39,028 bases of DNA, taken from Thermoleophilaceae bacterium. Its GTDB lineage: Bacteria > Actinomycetota > Thermoleophilia > Solirubrobacterales > Thermoleophilaceae. This document shows, in pieces, positions 1 through 8,484 of this stretch; the stretch's first letter is position 1, and each line of letters begins with the position of its first letter. The DNA is taken from NCBI GenBank assembly GCA_025928345.1, contig JAICJR010000007.1, forward strand, positions 1 through 39,028, in the 5' to 3' direction. Below the pieces are notes generated by a model. That model did not search any database. It was not told the DNA's origin and saw only the letters and a program-made list of their open reading frames with translations. Made by a program: the position numbers and the translations under genes.

Positions 1-682
<682 letters not shown>

Positions 683-686
<4 letters not shown>

Positions 687-1591
687 GCGCGGACGAGGCA
701 GCCGGAGAGATCCGGCGGCTCGTTCCTGACGTCGAGACGCTGGCGCAGCGCCTGGCCGGCGTCGACTACCTGGTGGACGAGGGGCTCGCCACGTCGATGT
801 TCCTCTCGCTGCGCCTGCCGCAGCCGCTGCTGCTCGAGGGCGAGGCCGGTGTGGGCAAGACCGAGGCGGCGAAAGCGCTCGCCTCGATTTTGGAGACGCC
901 TCTGGTGCGCCTGCAGTGCTACGAGGGCATCGACGCCGCCGAGGCGCTGTACGAATGGAACTACCCGCGCCAGCTGCTGTCGATCCGGCTGGCGGAGTCT
1001 CAGGGCGAGTCGCTCGGCGAGGAGGACCTTTTCGGGCCGGACTACCTGATCCGGCGGCCGCTGCTGCGGGCTCTCGAACATCCGGGACCGCGCCCGGCCG
1101 TGCTGCTGGTGGACGAGATCGACCGCGCGGACGACGACTTCGAGGCGTTCCTGCTCGAGCTGCTCGCCGAGGCGGCCGTGACGATCCCGGAGCTCGGGAC
1201 CGTGCGTGCCACGCACCCACCGGCGATCGTTTTGACGTCGAATCGCACTCGCGACCTCCACGACGCCGTGAAGCGCCGTTGCCTCTACCACTGGATCCCC
1301 TACCCCACGCCGGAGCGCGAGGTGGAGATCGTGCGCCGGAGGGTGAAGGGAGCGTCTGAGACGCTTGCGGTGCAGGTGGCGAACGCCGTCTCGCGGATGC
1401 GCCACTCGGATGTGCAGAAGCCGCCCGGGATCGCCGAGGCGATCGACTGGCTGGCGGCGCTCGAGCTGCTCGGCGTGGAGACGCTCGACGCCGGCACCAT
1501 GGACCGCACGCTCGGCACGGTGCTCAAGTACGAGGAGGACCAGGAGGTGATTCGCGCGGCAGGCCTGGAGGAGCTCGTGCGCAACAAATGA
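683..1591 (+). CDS. coxD: CoxD-type MoxR AAA+ ATPase
   Basis: A 302-residue MoxR-family AAA+ ATPase. Walker A is GEAGVGKT (about residues 53-60) and Walker B is AVLLVDEID (about 139-147), followed by an LTSNRTRDLHDAVKRRC segment typical of sensor 1 and the arginine-finger region. In CO-oxidising bacteria CoxD is needed for maturation of the active-site cluster of CO dehydrogenase, probably as a chaperone acting with the VWA protein CoxE. The start is taken as GTG overlapping the coxL stop (GTGA). The frame is open further upstream, but only as a shadow of coxL. The gene overlaps coxE by ATGA, so coxL-D-E look translationally coupled. Confidence 0.9.
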
Positions 1592-2931
1592 GTCGCGAGT
1601 TTCGAGTTTCGAGTGTCGAGCTGGACCTGCCGCCATTCGTCGGCGCCTTCAGCCGCCGCCTGCACGAGGCCGGGCTGCCGATCACGCCCGCTCGCGCCGC
1701 CGACTTCGCGCGCGCCCTCACGCTCGTGGAGCCGATCTCCCGCCGCCGCCTCTACTGGACCGCGCGCGGCGTGCTCGTGACCGACCAGTCGCAGGTGAAG
1801 ACCTTCGACTCCGTGTTCTTTGCGGTGTTCGGGCACCGCCTTGACGACAAGCCATTCGAGCCCGAGACGACAGAATCCGCGCCTCCGACCGAAGAGCAGC
1901 CCTCCGACCTCCGACCTCCGACCTCCTCCGGCGAGGCCGAACACGGCCGCCCGTCATGGAGCCGCGCCGGCGGAGCCGCAGACGAAGAGGGAGAAGAGGC
2001 GCAGCCACAGCTGATCGCGAGCGACGAGGAGCGCCTCGCCTCGAAGAGCTTCGACGCCCTCGAGCCGGGCGAGCTGGCTCAGCTCTACCACCTGATGTCG
2101 AGCCTCGAGGTGGCCACGCCGGTGCGCCGCACGCGCCGCCACGTGACGAGCCGCCACGGCGCGAAGATCGACATGCGGCGGACGCTGCGCGGCAGCCTAC
2201 GCAGCGGCGGCGACCCGGTGCACCTGCGCCACCGCGAGCGCCGGATCAAGCGCCGCCGGCTCGTGATGCTGTGCGACATCTCCGGCTCGATGGAGCCGTA
2301 CGCGCGCGCGTACCTCCAGTTCCTCACCTCCGCGGTGGGAAGCGGGCCGAACGCGGAGGTGTTCGTGTTCGCCACGCGGCTCACGCGGCTCACGCGCGCG
2401 CTCTCCTCGCGCAACCCGGAACGCGCGATCCAGCGTGCGGCACAGGCGGCGCCCGACTGGTCGAGCGGCACACGCATCGGGGACGCGCTGAAGGAGTTCA
2501 ACGATCGTCACGGTCGGCGCGGCATGGCGCGGGGCGCGGTGATCGTGATCCTGTCGGATGGGTGGGAGCGCGGCGATCCCGCTCTCGTGGCTCGTGAGAT
2601 GGAGCGCCTGTCACGGCTTGCCCGCAAGATCATCTGGGTCAATCCGCGGATTGCGGCGAGCGCCTTCACGCCCAGCGCTGGCGGGATGGCAGCGGCGCTG
2701 CCCTACATCGATGAGCTTGTGAGCGGACATTCGTTCGCCGCGTTGCGGGCCGTGGTTCAGGCCATTGGCGAGGTCGGAGGCCGGAGGCCGGAGGTCGGAG
2801 GGGCTGGGCCCGAGCCGGTCGAGGAGGACTGGGCCTCGGCTGAGCCTGTTGCGGGCAGCTCTGTCGCCATGCCTTCTGGCTATGGGCCATCACGTGGCAA
2901 TACGACGCCGGGTTGGGTCACCGATGAGTGA
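1588..2931 (+). CDS. coxE: CoxE-type von Willebrand factor A domain protein
   Basis: A 447-residue VWA-domain protein. The domain begins near residue 225 with LCDISGSM, an intact DxSxS metal-ion-dependent adhesion site. CoxE proteins work with the CoxD ATPase in CO dehydrogenase maturation. The ATG overlaps the coxD stop (ATGA). Three stretches of this gene are built from period-7 tandem repeats of the form GAG-N4: at the very start (1596-1623), in the linker before the VWA domain (1901-1930, encoding SDLRPPTS) and near the C-terminus (2770-2804, encoding EVGGRRPEVGG). They keep the frame and lie in N-terminal, linker and tail regions, so the conserved domain should be unaffected. The C-terminal tail past residue 390 is low complexity and unlikely to be conserved. 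Confidence 0.88.
   Translation: MSREFRVSSVELDLPPFVGAFSRRLHEAGLPITPARAADFARALTLVEPISRRRLYWTARGVLVTDQSQVKTFDSVFFAVFGHRLDDKPFEPETTESAPPTEEQPSDLRPPTSSGEAEHGRPSWSRAGGAADEEGEEAQPQLIASDEERLASKSFDALEPGELAQLYHLMSSLEVATPVRRTRRHVTSRHGAKIDMRRTLRGSLRSGGDPVHLRHRERRIKRRRLVMLCDISGSMEPYARAYLQFLTSAVGSGPNAEVFVFATRLTRLTRALSSRNPERAIQRAAQAAPDWSSGTRIGDALKEFNDRHGRRGMARGAVIVILSDGWERGDPALVAREMERLSRLARKIIWVNPRIAASAFTPSAGGMAAALPYIDELVSGHSFAALRAVVQAIGEVGGRRPEVGGAGPEPVEEDWASAEPVAGSSVAMPSGYGPSRGNTTPGWVTDE
1596..1623 (+). repeat. GAG-N4 heptamer array a (within start of coxE)
   Basis: Four head-to-tail heptamers read CGAGTTT, CGAGTTT, CGAGTGT, CGAGCTG (in GAG phase: GAGTTTC x2, GAGTGTC, GAGCTGG). The array begins three codons into coxE and encodes its first residues after Met-Ser-Arg. 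It has the same period of 7 as five other arrays in this window. Confidence 0.75.
1901..1930 (-). repeat. GAG-N4 heptamer array b (coxE linker)
   Basis: Plus strand CCTCCGA repeated three times, then CCTCCTC; on the minus strand this is GAGGTCG x3 followed by a GAGGGCT-like unit. It is in frame in the CoxE linker and encodes the hexapeptide DLRPPT, which is also encoded by array f in fdhD. Confidence 0.8.
2770..2804 (+). repeat. GAG-N4 heptamer array c (coxE C-terminus)
   Basis: Five heptamers: GAGGTCG, GAGGCCG, GAGGCCG, GAGGTCG, GAGGGGC. The array lies in frame in the C-terminal tail of CoxE, on the opposite strand orientation to array b in the same gene. Confidence 0.8.
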
Positions 2932-3109
2932 GACGAAGATCTGCATCTATCCGGGCTGCGAGCGGCCCGCGGTTCCGGCGGATCCGCGGGGCGGGCCGCA
3001 GCCGGCGTTCTGTGACCTCGAGGAGCACAACGCGCTGACCGCACATCAAGAGCGCCAGCGCCTGGCCAAAGAGGGTTCTACCGAGGAGAAGGAGGAAGCG
3101 AGTGGCTGA
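2924..3109 (+). CDS. Small Cys-rich (zinc-finger-like) protein in cox cluster
   Basis: A 61-residue protein. Cys7 and Cys12 (CIYPGC) and a downstream FCDLEEHN give a possible C-x4-C...C-x4-H zinc site; the tail is Glu/Lys-rich. The pattern C-x-x-PGC-x-RPA then a CD-x3-HN-x-LTA segment resembles small actinobacterial zinc-finger proteins, but I cannot assign a function. The ATG lies 8 bases inside the end of coxE, and the next gene starts inside this gene's last codons, so it belongs to the cox transcript and is probably translated by coupling. It may assist assembly of the molybdoenzyme; this is inference from position only. Confidence 0.6.
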   Translation: MSETKICIYPGCERPAVPADPRGGPQPAFCDLEEHNALTAHQERQRLAKEGSTEEKEEASG

Positions 3110-3563
3110 CGAGGCCTACCGCGCGGTGTTCCTGCGCGTTCACCCGACGGGAAAGATGGTGCTGAGCCTGACCACCGAGTCAGATGGCAAGGAGCCGGAG
3201 TACGCGCAGCTCGTGGCGAAGGAGCTCGGCGTGCCGTCGCTCGACGTGAAGGTCGTGCCGGCGGACACCGACCGCTTCGGCGAGGGTCACGGCTACAACA
3301 CGGCGCCGTCCGGCGGCACCGAGGCGGCGATCGTGAGCGCCACGGCCAAGATCCGCGAAAAGGCGCAGCTGCTCGCGAGCGCCGCGCTGGGCGCCCCGCC
3401 GGAGACGCTCACATGGAAGAACGGCGCCTTCATGAACGGCGACGGCAGCGACCCCACCCAGGTGAAGACGATCGAGGACATCGCCATGTACGCGCACGGC
3501 ACAGGCGCACTGCCGCCGGGCGTGGAGGGCGGCCTCGACGGCCAGACGGTCTACCGCGACTAG
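3102..3563 (+). CDS. Free-standing CoxL-like segment (mid-domain of a molybdenum hydroxylase large subunit)
   Basis: A 153-residue open reading frame that reads as an internal piece of a CoxL-family subunit. Its C-terminal half (AKIREKAQLLASAAL ... IEDIAMYAHGTGALPPGVEGGLDGQTVY) aligns residue for residue with the first 55 or so residues visible of the coxL gene at the start of this window, but diverges at about 45% of positions, so it is not a recent duplicate. Its N-terminal half (VFLRVHPTGKMVLSL, YAQLVAKELGVP, the Pro-Ser-Gly-Gly loop) matches the segment just before that in the family. It lacks the catalytic GVGESP region. The GTG start overlaps the previous stop, and the frame is clean. 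It is either a stable accessory protein or the remnant of a second large subunit. The stop TAG shares a CTAG palindrome with the stop of the opposing yceI-like gene. Confidence 0.65.
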   Translation: MADEAYRAVFLRVHPTGKMVLSLTTESDGKEPEYAQLVAKELGVPSLDVKVVPADTDRFGEGHGYNTAPSGGTEAAIVSATAKIREKAQLLASAALGAPPETLTWKNGAFMNGDGSDPTQVKTIEDIAMYAHGTGALPPGVEGGLDGQTVYRD

Positions 3564-4075
3564 GTCTCGATCCGAACCTCAACCTCGTCGGCCACCTTCA
3601 GCGCGCCGAACAGCGCCGTGTAGGGCTTCATCCCCCACTCGGTCTGCTTGACAACCGCGCTGCCCGTCACGTGGCCGTCGCCCTCCATGGCAAGGTTGAA
3701 GGTAATCGGGTGAGTGTTCTCGTTGAGGGTGAGGTCCCCGGTAACGCTCAGGTTGCCGCCGTCGGCCTTCACCTCCGTGGAGCGGAACGTGATTGGCCGC
3801 TTGAGGAGCACCTCGTCGTCGATCGTCTGGTGGATATTGGCCCGGTCGTCGTCATCGAGCGCCTTCATGCCACCCGTGCCCTCGACGACCTTGAACGAGG
3901 TCGAGTCCACTTCCAGCTCCACCTTCGGCTCGCCCGAGAGGTCGAGCGTGCCGTGCCAGGAGGTGACCTCGATGGTGAGGTCGTGGCCCGCCTTTGCCAC
4001 GGCGCCCGTGCGCTTCGTGTGCACGGTCAGGCGCGCGTTGTCCGGTCCGAGCTGATGCGTGCCCTGAGTCGCCAC
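3560..4075 (-). CDS. YceI-family lipocalin-like protein
   Basis: A 171-residue YceI-family protein: family features seen are the AGHDLTIEV strand, the SFKVVEGTGG and RPITFRSTEV segments and a closing FGALKVADEVEV strand. YceI proteins form a lipocalin-like barrel binding isoprenoid-type or amphiphilic ligands; most have a signal peptide, but this one has none and would be cytosolic. Start is GTG at 4075; a TATAAG hexamer ends 9 bases before it with no clear Shine-Dalgarno, so a very short or absent leader is likely. It converges on the CoxL-like segment with a 4-base overlap. Confidence 0.85.
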   Translation of the reverse strand: MATQGTHQLGPDNARLTVHTKRTGAVAKAGHDLTIEVTSWHGTLDLSGEPKVELEVDSTSFKVVEGTGGMKALDDDDRANIHQTIDDEVLLKRPITFRSTEVKADGGNLSVTGDLTLNENTHPITFNLAMEGDGHVTGSAVVKQTEWGMKPYTALFGALKVADEVEVRIET

Positions 4076-4084
4076 GTTCGGCAG

Positions 4085-4090
4085 CTTATA
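4085..4090 (-). promoter_or_regulatory. Candidate -10 element (TATAAG) for the yceI-like gene
   Basis: On the minus strand TATAAG is followed after 9 bases by the GTG start. No convincing -35 was identified. The short distance fits a leaderless or near-leaderless transcript. Confidence 0.35.
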
Positions 4091-4134
4091 TTCAGTCAGG
4101 AACCTGGCTCATTCTCAACAGAGGGGACTTGCAC

Positions 4135-4566
4135 ATGGCGGTAGATCTCGACCACACCTTCACCACCGCGAAGCCGATCGACGAGAGCTTCGCCGCGATC
4201 ACGGACCTCGAGCGCGTCGTGCCCGCGGTGGAGGGCGGAAGCGTGACCGAGAAGACGAGCGACGACTCGGTGAAGGCGGAGATCAGGGTGAAGATGGGCG
4301 CGATGTCGCTCACGTTCGCCGGCACCGTGGAGGTGGCCGAGAAGGACGAGGCCGAGCACCGCGCGCTGCTCGTTGTGAAGTCGCGCGAGAAGAGCGGTCA
4401 GGGCTACGCCAACGCGGACGTGGAGTTCAAGCTGAACGACGGCGGCGGCGACATCCACACCCACGCGCAGATCACCGGCAAGGCGGCGTCGATGGGCGAG
4501 GGCGTGATGGTGGGCGTGCTCGACGCGCTGATCCAAGACTTCACCACCAAGCTGCCCAACATCTGA
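4135..4566 (+). CDS. CoxG-type SRPBCC protein
   Basis: A 143-residue SRPBCC (START-like) protein of the CoxG family: N-terminal strand and helix DHTFTTAKPIDESFAAITDLERVVP, then VKAEIRVKMGAMSLTFAGTVEVAEKD, a typical CoxG pattern. CoxG helps attach CO dehydrogenase to the membrane in Oligotropha; here the nearby coxL-D-E cluster supports a related role. The ATG at 4135 is preceded by GAGGGGACTTGCAC; the frame is open upstream, but those residues do not match the family. It is transcribed divergently from the yceI-like gene, which separates it from the cox operon. Confidence 0.82.
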   Translation: MAVDLDHTFTTAKPIDESFAAITDLERVVPAVEGGSVTEKTSDDSVKAEIRVKMGAMSLTFAGTVEVAEKDEAEHRALLVVKSREKSGQGYANADVEFKLNDGGGDIHTHAQITGKAASMGEGVMVGVLDALIQDFTTKLPNI

Positions 4567-4577
4567 GCGAGCGGGCG

Positions 4578-4847
4578 ATGGCCACGGTCACGATGAAGCA
4601 GGTGCGGCCGGGCGAGGTTCCAAAGGACGGCGGGACCGCCGTGCAGGAGGATCCCGGCCGGCCCGTGTTCCGCGGCAACGGGCCGAACGACTACGTGTGC
4701 GTGGAGTGCGGCAACGTGCTCGCCGTATCGATGCACCCGGACCAGATGACCTTCCGGGTGCGCGTGAAGTGCGCCGTCTGCCGCACCATCAACGTGGCGG
4801 AGAACGACGACCGCCCGCCAGAGCAGCGCCGCCGGCGTCGGATCTGA
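4578..4847 (+). CDS. Small zinc-ribbon protein, unknown function
   Basis: An 89-residue protein with two CxxC knuckles, CVEC and CAVC, about 27 residues apart, which would form a zinc ribbon. The N-terminus is disordered and the tail is Arg-rich (RRRRRI). It begins 11 bases after the coxG-like stop, so the two may be co-transcribed. The last 59 bases overlap the end of the convergent gene on the other strand, and its C-terminal Arg tail falls in that overlap. Function unknown. Confidence 0.6.
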   Translation: MATVTMKQVRPGEVPKDGGTAVQEDPGRPVFRGNGPNDYVCVECGNVLAVSMHPDQMTFRVRVKCAVCRTINVAENDDRPPEQRRRRRI

Positions 4848-5433
4848 AGCGGGCGTAGGCCGCCGCGCCGTCGCCGTCCAGCACGGCGATGCGGACGAGC
4901 GGCGGGTGGCCCATCGCGGGCGGGGCGAGGTCGAAGAGCGCGTCGTGATAGGCGCGCTCGCGGGGCACACCGCCGAAGCCGAAGGCCTTGGCGGCAAGCG
5001 AGCGCCCGGCGCGGTCAGCTTCTCCCGCGTGCTCGCGGCAGAGGGACTTGTGCTCCTCGATGTCGAAGCCGAGCGCCGCGTCCGGCGGATACAGGTCCAG
5101 CGCCGTGAGCCGGAACGAGGTGAAGTGCGAGAGGTCGTCGAGCTGGATCAGCGTGCCGCTCGGCTCGTGCACGTGCTGCACCGGCAGGAGCAGGTTCTCG
5201 CGCGCCGCGTACAGCACCGCGACGTCGCCGCCGAGGCGGGCGAAGACCGTCGCGAGTGCGCTCAGCGCGGCCTTCACCGGCTCGACTATCGACGGATCGC
5301 GCCGCGCCTTGGCCACCCGCTCGAGCCCCACGTGCCCCTGCTCGCACAGCCAATCGAAGGAACCCGGCGCGAGCTCGATCCCGTCCGTCGCGGCCGCCTC
5401 TGCAAACGCCGCCGCGGGAGCGCCCGGCGCCAC
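4789..5433 (-). CDS. Hypothetical protein (about 214 aa)
   Basis: Not recognised. The protein is soluble, Ala-rich and slightly acidic, with segments SFDWLCEQGHVGLERVAKARRD, LLLPVQHVHEPSGTLIQLDDLSHFTSF and FDIEEHKSLCREHAGEADRA. It starts with GTG 5 bases after the stop of the SCP2-like gene and so is likely its operon partner. The 3' end overlaps the zinc-ribbon gene by 59 bases and the last 15 residues are low complexity, so the true stop region may be unimportant. Confidence 0.6.
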   Translation of the reverse strand: MAPGAPAAAFAEAAATDGIELAPGSFDWLCEQGHVGLERVAKARRDPSIVEPVKAALSALATVFARLGGDVAVLYAARENLLLPVQHVHEPSGTLIQLDDLSHFTSFRLTALDLYPPDAALGFDIEEHKSLCREHAGEADRAGRSLAAKAFGFGGVPRERAYHDALFDLAPPAMGHPPLVRIAVLDGDGAAAYARFRSDAGGAALAGGRRSPPR

Positions 5434-5438
5434 GGCGC

Positions 5439-5732
5439 TCAGCGAGCGCGGGCCAGCTGGCGCTCGATCACGTTGCCGATCAGCTTGACCACGGCGGCCT
5501 CGCCGGTGACCTTCACGTGACCGCGCTCGTACGCGTCCACCCAGTCCTTCAGCTGGCCGTCCTTCGCGAGCTCGTTGAAGTGCGGGCGCGACACCGACAC
5601 GTCGAGCCGAGCGTCGCCCGCCGGGTCCTTCGTGATCTGCGGCCCCGGCACCTCCACGCGCCAGATCGGCACGTCTCCGTGCGAGCGCAGCTCGAGGCGA
5701 ATCACCAGCTTGAGTTGCTGCAGCGCGGGCAC
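5439..5732 (-). CDS. SCP2-like sterol-carrier-domain protein
   Basis: A 97-residue protein whose C-terminal half (SVSRPHFNELAKDGQLKDWVDAYERGHVKVTGEAAVVKLIGNVIE) resembles the lipid-binding SCP2 fold. The annotated GTG at 5732 is the first conventional start, but the frame is open and protein-like for some 20 more codons upstream (RDLIGRAVQQFGNE), ending at a TAA, with only CTG or other rare starts available. A non-standard start may therefore extend it by up to about 12 residues. It is followed after 5 bases by the hypothetical gene and divides from the CaiB-type gene. Confidence 0.55.
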   Translation of the reverse strand: MPALQQLKLVIRLELRSHGDVPIWRVEVPGPQITKDPAGDARLDVSVSRPHFNELAKDGQLKDWVDAYERGHVKVTGEAAVVKLIGNVIERQLARAR

Positions 5733-5821
5733 CTCGTTGCCGAACTGCTGGACAGCGCGGCCGATCAGGTCTCTGGTGTCACCCGTTGACGACGTCGCCC
5801 GATATTAGTGTCCGACCTTCA

Positions 5822-7000
5822 ATGCCGCCTCTCGACGGACTTCGGGTGCTGGACCTCTCGCGCGTGCTGGCCGGCCCGTACTGCACGATGGTGCTCGCGG
5901 ACCTCGGCGCGGACGTGATCAAAGTCGAGCGACCGGGCACGGGCGACGAGACGCGCGGCTGGGGCCCGCCGTACGCCGGTGGCGAGGCGGCCTACTACCT
6001 GTCGGTGAACCGTGGCAAGCGAAGCTGCGCGATCGACCTCGCCTCGGAAGACGGCCGCCGCCTCGCGCTTGAGCTCTGCTCGCGCGCCGACGTGGTGATC
6101 GAGAACTTCAAGGCCGGAACCGCCAAGCGGATGGGCCTCGACCGCGCGAGCGTGGCCGAGCGCAACCCGCACGTGGTCTATTGCTCGATCAGCGGCTTCG
6201 GCTCGCAACGCGAGCCCACGAGGCGGCCCGGCTACGACTTCGTGGTCCAGGCGGAGAGCGGGATCATGTCGATCACCGGCGCGGCCGATGGCGAGCCGAT
6301 GAAGGTGGGCGTGGCGATGGTGGACGTACTCACCGGCCTCCACGCCGCGGTGGCGATACTCGCAGCGGTTAACCGCGGCGACGGCGACCAGATCGAGGTG
6401 TCGCTCCTGGACAGCGGGCTCGCGGCGCTCGTCAACGTGGTTTCGAACGTGCTCGTCACCGGCGAGCAGCCGCAGCGGCACGGCAACGCGCACCCGAACA
6501 TCGTTCCCTACCAGTCCTTCCCGACTGCTGACGGCTGGATCGCGATCGCGGCGCCCAACGACGGCCTCTACTCAAAGCTCTGCGAGGTGCTCGGCGCGCC
6601 CGAGCTGGCGAGCGACGAACGCTTCGCCACGAATGCGAAACGCGTGGAGAACCGCGAGGTGCTCGTGTCGCTGATCGAAGAGCGCCTGGCGACGAAGTCG
6701 GCCGAGGAGTGGCTTGCGGCTCTCGAGAAGCTCGGCGTGCCGTCGGGCAAGATCCGAACCGTGCCCGACGCGCTGCGCGCAGCAGCCGAGGCAGGCGTGG
6801 CCGCCACCACCAAGGTGCCGCACCCCACCGCGGGCGAGGTGGAGCTCGTGAACTCGCCGATCCAGATCGAGTCGGGCCTGCGCCCGGCGGAGGCGCCGCC
6901 GCTGCTCGGCCAGCACACGCACGAGGTGTTGAAGGAGCTCGGCGTGGACGATGGCGAGATCGAGCGCCTGGCCGCCGCCGGCGTGGTCTCGCTTAGATGA
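5822..7000 (+). CDS. CaiB/BaiF-type class III CoA transferase
   Basis: A 392-residue family III CoA transferase. The start PPLDGLRVLDLSRVLAGPY and the segment VIKVERPGTGDETRGWGPP are diagnostic, and Asp139 in RPGYDFVVQA matches the aspartate that carries the acyl-CoA intermediate in formyl-CoA transferase. The family moves CoA between carboxylic acids in acyl-CoA catabolism; the substrate cannot be read from sequence. ATG at 5822 is preferred to the in-frame TTG at 5786 because the family begins at this point. The 3' end overlaps the convergent secreted-protein gene by 8 bases. An acyl-CoA dehydrogenase and an acyl-CoA synthetase lie within 5 kb. Confidence 0.9.
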   Translation: MPPLDGLRVLDLSRVLAGPYCTMVLADLGADVIKVERPGTGDETRGWGPPYAGGEAAYYLSVNRGKRSCAIDLASEDGRRLALELCSRADVVIENFKAGTAKRMGLDRASVAERNPHVVYCSISGFGSQREPTRRPGYDFVVQAESGIMSITGAADGEPMKVGVAMVDVLTGLHAAVAILAAVNRGDGDQIEVSLLDSGLAALVNVVSNVLVTGEQPQRHGNAHPNIVPYQSFPTADGWIAIAAPNDGLYSKLCEVLGAPELASDERFATNAKRVENREVLVSLIEERLATKSAEEWLAALEKLGVPSGKIRTVPDALRAAAEAGVAATTKVPHPTAGEVELVNSPIQIESGLRPAEAPPLLGQHTHEVLKELGVDDGEIERLAAAGVVSLR

Positions 7001-7922
7001 GGCAGTGCTTGGCGGTCGCGATGTCGCAGCCGTGCGCGGGACCCGTCGGCCGGATCTTGACCGTGTAGTGCACCGACATCGACTCGGCGCAGCTCAGGAT
7101 GCCGTAGTCGTTCGGCCCGCTCGGCGGCCCGACGTCCGGGCAGTCCTGGTCGAACGGCACCGGTTTGTGCGAGTTGTCCACGTTCGTGGACACGTGCAGC
7201 GTGACCGCATGCCCGTGCGCCAGCGGCCGGATCCTGTGCTGGAGCTTGTTCCAGTTGAGCATCACGCTCGCGTCAAGCGCCTGCATCTGCTGCCTTGGCG
7301 TGTAGCGCACGTCGTAGATCGGCAGGTCGTTCGCGGGGTCGATCGGCACCAGCCCGCTCGGGTCCCCGTCCCACTCGCCCTGCGCCACGTCGAGCTCGGG
7401 CGGGTTCGCGTGAATGTTGGTCGGCGTCCCGCCGGGATAGCCCAGGTAGAAGATGTCGTCCGGGTCGAGCTCCCGGTCGTCCCAGCTCACAAACGGCGGC
7501 GGCTTGTTGAAGATCGTCGCGCTCGCTGACGTGGTGGTCAGGACCGGGCAGGCGTCCTCGTTGTTCGGGTCGTCCTTCAGATAGCTCCCGCTGTACTGGT
7601 AGGACCCGCCAGACACACCGCCCTTCCCCCTGGGCGCGTTCTTCAGCACGAACCCGGTCTTGCGGAGCGGGACGATCACACGCTTGAAGGTCGCCTTCCA
7701 GGAGACGGTGCCCGTCTTCTGCTCAGTTGTGTCCTGCGCGGGACAGTTGAAGCCGGCCTGCGGCGGCTGCTGGATCTTGAGTGTCTGCGAGCCCGTGGTC
7801 TGGCCGGTAATCGTCACGACCGCACGGACCGCCGGAAAACGCGCGGAGGCCGCCGCCGGCAGAGCGAAGGCGACAGACGCGGCCGCAGCCGCCACGAGTG
7901 GGCTCTTCAACTTCGAATGCAC
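6993..7922 (-). CDS. Secreted protein of unknown function
   Basis: A 309-residue protein with a Sec signal peptide (SKLKSP, then a hydrophobic Ala/Val core, then AAASA before the likely cleavage). The mature part has five scattered cysteine pairs or near pairs, including NCPAQ, DACPVL, QDCPDVG, LSCAES and HGCDIATAKHCLI, consistent with disulfides outside the cell. There is an Asp/Pro-rich middle. No family is recognised. Start is GTG at 7922. It converges on the CoA transferase with an 8-base overlap. Confidence 0.7.
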   Translation of the reverse strand: MHSKLKSPLVAAAAASVAFALPAAASARFPAVRAVVTITGQTTGSQTLKIQQPPQAGFNCPAQDTTEQKTGTVSWKATFKRVIVPLRKTGFVLKNAPRGKGGVSGGSYQYSGSYLKDDPNNEDACPVLTTTSASATIFNKPPPFVSWDDRELDPDDIFYLGYPGGTPTNIHANPPELDVAQGEWDGDPSGLVPIDPANDLPIYDVRYTPRQQMQALDASVMLNWNKLQHRIRPLAHGHAVTLHVSTNVDNSHKPVPFDQDCPDVGPPSGPNDYGILSCAESMSVHYTVKIRPTGPAHGCDIATAKHCLI

Positions 7923-7972
7923 GCGAGTCCCAGCAAACTTAACCCGGATCGCCCATCCGCGCCAGATCGCGC

Positions 7973-7978
7973 TAGCGT
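7973..7978 (+). promoter_or_regulatory. Candidate -10 element (TAGCGT), leaderless context
   Basis: TAGCGT is followed after only 6 bases by the GTG start at 7985, with no ribosome-binding sequence in between. That is the spacing expected for transcription beginning at or next to the start codon. Confidence 0.35.
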
Positions 7979-7984
7979 GCGCGC

Positions 7985-8479
7985 GTGGCCTCGCGCGCCG
8001 ACTTCACCGACGAGGAATGGGCTCGCCTTCTCCGCGCCCCGCTCCTCGCCGGTATCGCCATCTCGCTGTCGGACCCCGGGGGCCCGATCGAGGGTCTCAA
8101 GGAGTCAGGTGCCGCGCTCAGGACAGCGATGGAGGTGGGGAACCAGCGCGAGTTCGGCTCGTTCGTTCGGTCGCTCTCGAACGATCTTGCTGCCAAGGCA
8201 CAGCGACGCGAGAACCCGATTGCCGGCTTCGCGCCAGACCGGCGGCACGCGCTCGACCAGATTCTCGACGAGCTGCGCTCGGTCCACACGCTGCTCACCG
8301 ACAAGGGCTCGCCCGAGGACATGGACGACTTCCGTGAATGGATCAGGACCAGCTCACAGCAGGCGGCGCTGGCGGCCAAAGAAGGCGGCTTCCTCGGCAT
8401 CGGCGCCGAGCGGGTGAGTGAGCGCGAGCAGCAGATGCTCGAGACGCTCGGAGAGATATTCGGGGTGCCGCGGAGCTAG
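7985..8479 (+). CDS. Hypothetical protein, helical, 164 aa
   Basis: Not firmly recognised. The protein is soluble and mostly helical, with FTDEEWARLLRAPLLAGIAISLSDPGG at the N-terminus, a typical opening of small actinobacterial proteins, and a C-terminal SEREQQMLETLGEIFGV helix. No catalytic motif is seen. Start is GTG with a TAGCGT hexamer 6 bases upstream. The gene converges on the acyl-CoA dehydrogenase with a 5-base gap. Confidence 0.65.
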   Translation: MASRADFTDEEWARLLRAPLLAGIAISLSDPGGPIEGLKESGAALRTAMEVGNQREFGSFVRSLSNDLAAKAQRRENPIAGFAPDRRHALDQILDELRSVHTLLTDKGSPEDMDDFREWIRTSSQQAALAAKEGGFLGIGAERVSEREQQMLETLGEIFGVPRS

Positions 8480-8484
8480 CGCTG

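Noticed and set aside
5786-5821. Upstream TTG start for the CoA transferase
   Set aside because: The added residues do not match the family N-terminus and ATG 5822 starts exactly at the conserved PPLDGLRVLDLSRV.
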